Assembly (NCBI GenBank): GCA_012934845.2
Contig: WNNJ02000352.1
Location: 1 to 64,000, forward strand
Direction: 5' to 3'
Length of the DNA stretch: 64,000 nucleotides
Source: Pomphorhynchus laevis
Lineage: Eukaryota; Acanthocephala; Palaeacanthocephala; Echinorhynchida; Pomphorhynchidae
In this document: in pieces, positions 60,945 through 64,000 of the stretch
Layout of the letters: every line of letters starts with the position of its first letter
How positions within the stretch are numbered: position 1 is the first letter of the stretch
The notes under the pieces: generated by a model
The model's input: only the letters and a program-made list of their open reading frames with translations
The model's database searches: none
Told to the model about the DNA's origin: nothing
Position numbers and translations under genes: made by a program

Positions 60945-61610
60945 CTATAAAGTAAAAGCATGGAAAAGACAATATAACTTTCTAAAAACTTGTAACAAAC
61001 TCAAAGTTCAACGAAGAAATGTATATTGATACGATTAGTTTAAATTGAGTTAGGTTTGTGATTTAGTATCAACGAAGGAAGCGACTTAATGCCAGCATAT
61101 ACACTCACGTGAGAACAACATTAAAAAACATATGCTCGAAATCTTCAAGTTGCGAAAGTTCTTGACTAATCTAAACTGCTGAGAATTAATGGATTGACTT
61201 TTTAAATTGTTTGTAGAAAAATTATGTAACAATTTATTGATATACATAAAATATGTATAATCAATACTTTAAGTTGATTAATGTGTTGCTATCGAATATT
61301 TTTCATAAATGATTGATAGACAATTGATATTAATAGGCATGTAAACGATGCTGGTCCTAGACAAGTCTTAAATATTTAACCTAAAATAATTGCTACTGGT
61401 AATTATAACTTTATATAACATTTTTATATTATTCGTACTGTAAATTTATATTAGAAATTTATCCACGTGTTGGGGATATATACTTTATATTATATATTGT
61501 AAAACAGAAATTAAACAATAAATCTCTAATAAATTCAATTAATGAGCAATGACAAAAAGGTAATTGGTCCATAACTATCAAATGTTTCATCAAATTGACA
61601 GTGTATCAAT
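60945..61610. other. AT-rich stretch upstream of dynein exon 1, probably intron
   Basis: No exon, promoter or element recognised. Confidence 0.35.
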
Positions 61611-61616
61611 CGAATA

Positions 61617-61803
61617 GTCTCTTGGACTACTCTTTGATGAGTTTTGCGTGAGCCACGATAAAAACAAATTGTTTAAAATGAAAACCACATTTAGCAAACC
61701 ATGTTACTACCTCAGATACGTCGATGATATATTCGCAATATTCGTACACGAAAATAGCGTCAGTATGTTTATAGAATTCCACACAAAGTATGTATTTACT
61801 TAA
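61617..61803 (+). mobile_element. Penelope-type reverse transcriptase fragment
   Basis: One open frame reads LGLLFDEFCVSHDKN, KPCYYLRYVDDIFAIF and ends at a stop at 61801. RYVDDIFAIF is the RT active-site block typical of Penelope-like RTs and differs from the RYIDDICV family elsewhere in the window, so a second family is present. Confidence 0.6.
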
Positions 61804-61804
61804 T

Positions 61805-62322
61805 AGAATCAATTCAGCTAACTGAGTCTACGTATTTAATATAATTATAAAAAAACAAAACATAATAATGCTAAATCAAAATTTAATAATTAAATAATAA
61901 AATTAATAATTGCTTTTAGATTTTCTATAATTAAAATCAAGTTAAAAAATGAAATTTAAAATAAACGTCATTTTTATGAATTGACTAATAAATAACAGAC
62001 GTTGTATCAAAATAAGAATTAGAGGTCATCAGGAGGAACTACTATGCTATCAGGTTTTAACACCTAACTCCTCTACCCAACATAGCAGCGGGCCAAATAC
62101 ATGCTAATGATGTATTTCCTCTGATAAAACTATCTAGTATCTTATTCTAATACAAAGTATATTATTTATTATCCATCCATAAAAATTTGCCATTTCAGAG
62201 TTTAAATTTATTCTTTATATTATTGTGTTTATTTATATATTTTTTTACTATTTTCTGCTTAATGTTATTTTTATAGTAACCTAGTTTAAAATATGTATCT
62301 ATTAAATTATTTAAATGCGTTA
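61805..62322 (-). mobile_element. Penelope-like terminal repeat (interrupted by the MULE)
   Basis: Complete repeat order in minus orientation: CAGCTAACTGAGTCTACGTA, TCATTTTTATGAATTGAC, GGTCATCAGGAGGAACTACT, CATAGCAGCGGGCC, TTTACTATTTTCTGCTTAAT and TAACCTAGTTTAAAATATGT. Confidence 0.68.
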
Positions 62323-63940
62323 ACCGGAAACTCGCCAATGGCGAGTTTCCGGTTTTTCGTCAAATTTTTTTGACCCGAAAACTCGCCAACGTATAAAATA
62401 GGGAATCCCTTTTAAAAATATTTAAAAAATTTTTAACCCCAAAAATGAAATATTTTAAAACGCAGAGAGGAGCACCTATGTTAGACTATAACGGGTTTTT
62501 ATATCATATATCAAATAAAAAGGAAGATGTGATCAGATGGAGGTGTAAGTATAGGGACTGCAAGGGTCAGGTTACAATCAAAAACGACACACTGCCTCCT
62601 ATATCAGCAGAATCACATACATGCTCTTCTAATGAGGGTAAAAATGCTGCAATTATAGCAAACCAAAACATTCTAAATCGTTGCAAAGAATCAAATGAAA
62701 GGTTTGTAACTGTGTTTACATCCGAAACAAAGAATTTAGAGACAAAAACCTTATCCAAGGTAACATCTTTTGAAAACATGAGAGACTATGCTAAGAAAAT
62801 AAGAAACGAAAGGGACAATTATACTCCTGGACCCGAAAATGATATTCCTCTTGAACTTCAGACAACTTTAAATGGTTTTCGTTTTCTTCAATACGATTCT
62901 GGGTTAACATCAGGAAGTCGAACGGTTATTTTTTATTCAGAAGAGTTTTTGTCTTATATCAAGAATCTTAAAGTTATAATAGTTGATGGTACATTTAAGT
63001 CTTCTCCCCAGCAATTCTACCAGCTTGTAACAATTCAAGGTTACCTTTACGGAAGGTTTATACCATTAATTTTTGTGTTACTACAGGAAAAATCGGAAGA
63101 TAAATATAAAGATGTCTTTTTATTTCTAAAGAACAATGGTATTTTGAACCCAACCGTGGCTGTTACCGACTATGAAAGGGCTCTTTTCTCATCATTTGAA
63201 ATTTATGGGGATAATTTCAAGTCATACGGTTGTTTGTTTCATTATGGACAATGTTTATGGCGAAAGATGCAGCAATTTGGCCTAGAAATAGTATATAAAA
63301 CAAAAGTGATTGAAAAAAAATTCTTAAAATGTTTTTAAACCTTCCCTACTTTAACATTAAAAGGTTGGAAGCAGCTTATGACCTAATTAAAAAACAAGTT
63401 GAGGATTATTCAGATAAAGATATATTTGAAGACTTTGGAACATATTTTAAAAACACTTTTATGGGCATCGAGCCTTCACGACCTCCACTCTTTGAACACT
63501 CCCGCTGGAGTGTATTTGAAAGAATTAGTACTGGCCTTCCAACCACAACAAACAGTCTTGAAGGTTGGCATAGAGGGTTTAACGATCTTGTTAACATAAA
63601 AAACCCAAACCTTGGTTATTTTGTAGATTATCTTAGGTTTGAAACAGAAAAAATAAGAAATAAGATAGGTAGATATTCTAGCGGACTGTTTGATATATGT
63701 CAAACTAATTTTACAAAGTAGGAGAAATTGCGTATATATGCAGAAAACGAAAGTTATATGTCTGTTGAAGATATTTTTACTTTTTTAGAAGCCCTTAACT
63801 CTTGGAATTTCGAAAATTAAAATTTTAAATCTACATTTTCTTTTGTTTTTAAAAGGGATTCCCTATTTTATACGTTGGCGAGTTTTCGGGTCAAAAAAAT
63901 TGACGAAAAACCGGAAACTCGCCATTGGCGAGTTTCCGGT
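62323..63940 (+). mobile_element. MULE DNA transposon with hairpin-forming terminal inverted repeats
   Basis: 1618 bp. Terminal inverted repeats of about 85-90 bp start ACCGGAAACTCGCC; the outermost 31 bp of each end is itself a perfect hairpin (CCGGAAACTCGCC, AAT, GGCGAGTTTCCGG). The inner end of both repeats is AGGGAATCCCTTTTAAAA. One FLYWCH-type transposase inside. No simple 8-10 bp target duplication; instead about 55 bp of the host repeat is present on both sides (62240-62295 and 63946-64000). Confidence 0.88.
62445..63820 (+). pseudogene. FLYWCH-MULE transposase, lightly broken
   Basis: Cuts and pastes the element. N-terminal FLYWCH finger (WRCKYRDCKG to HTC, residues 28-64), then the MULE catalytic domain: VDGTFKSSPQQFYQL (first Asp), VTDYERALF (second Asp), CLFHYGQCLWRKM (zinc/structural block) in 62445-63338; after a frame change near 63320 the frame 63329-63721 has TTTNSLEGWHRGF with the catalytic Glu. 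One TAG at 63719 cuts a C-terminal tail that otherwise runs to 63820. All catalytic residues are kept. Confidence 0.85.
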
Positions 63941-64000
63941 CAGCCATTTTTTACTATTTTCTGCTTAATGTTATTTTTATAGTAACCTAGTTTAAAATAT
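63941..64000 (-). repeat. Penelope-like repeat resuming after the MULE
   Basis: TTTACTATTTTCTGCTTAAT to AACCTAGTTTAAAATAT repeats 62245-62295 instead of continuing from the insertion point. Confidence 0.7.

Noticed and set aside
1714-60944. Dynein as a decayed pseudogene
   Set aside because: 28 exons with correct GT-AG sites, agreeing phases and no stop are not expected after decay, despite the missing AAA1 motifs.
1-64000. Bacterial features (operons, CRISPR, phage) or LTR elements
   Set aside because: Split genes, LINEs and a eukaryotic tRNA with A and B boxes show nuclear animal DNA; no CRISPR spacing and no LTR, gag or integrase signature were seen.

Overview
The window is very AT-rich animal (most likely arthropod) nuclear DNA. 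It is dominated by one split gene on the minus strand: a divergent dynein heavy chain. I could place 28 exons by eye, from 60944 down to 1714, carrying the linker, AAA1 to AAA4, coiled coil 1, the microtubule-binding domain and coiled coil 2. All introns are GT-AG, all exon phases agree, and the 4794 nt of joined exon contain no in-frame stop (1598 codons). The tail and most of the linker lie beyond 64000; AAA5, AAA6 and the C-terminus lie before base 1. Introns are either about 48 to 140 nt or several kb, the large ones being full of repeats.

The dynein is unusual. AAA1, normally the main ATPase site, has neither a recognisable Walker A nor a Walker B motif, whereas AAA2 (GEVGYGKT), AAA3 (GPEASGKT) and AAA4 (GSSGSGRK) keep their P-loops and the stalk and microtubule-binding domain are present. 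A DNHD1-like, non-motor or altered role is possible but unproven.

A second gene is nested in one intron on the same strand: a 95-residue, strongly diverged histone H4-like protein (13024-13311) with its own TATA box and poly(A) signal, plus a truncated tandem copy of its 3' end. A tRNA-Asp(GTC) lies at 48232-48303 in another intron.

Repeats by region: 1-1.6 kb palindromic elements; 6.87-7.13 kb a long foldback palindrome; 7.28 kb a near-canonical type I hammerhead ribozyme; 7.7-10.9 kb a cluster of Penelope-like fragments; 17.75-18.47, 56.0-56.7 and 58.5-59.6 kb a repeat family with a hammerhead-like core; 19.5-21.4 kb Penelope-like copies; 22.4-25.9 kb an RTE-like LINE interrupted by a FLYWCH-MULE remnant; 31.6-33.0 kb a repeat array carrying type III hammerhead ribozymes; 34.27-36.17 kb a pogo-type DNA transposon with intact termini; 44.7-45.6 kb a minisatellite joined to a LINE 3' end; 48.7-53.05 kb a nearly full-length CR1/L2-group LINE; 53.6-54.35 kb another Penelope-like copy; 57.2-57.7 kb an inverted copy of a dynein exon with its splice sites; 61.6-64 kb Penelope-like sequence and a MULE with hairpin-ended terminal inverted repeats.

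The most interesting items are the AAA1-dead dynein, the intronic H4-like histone, and the density of self-cleaving-ribozyme motifs in at least three unrelated repeat families.
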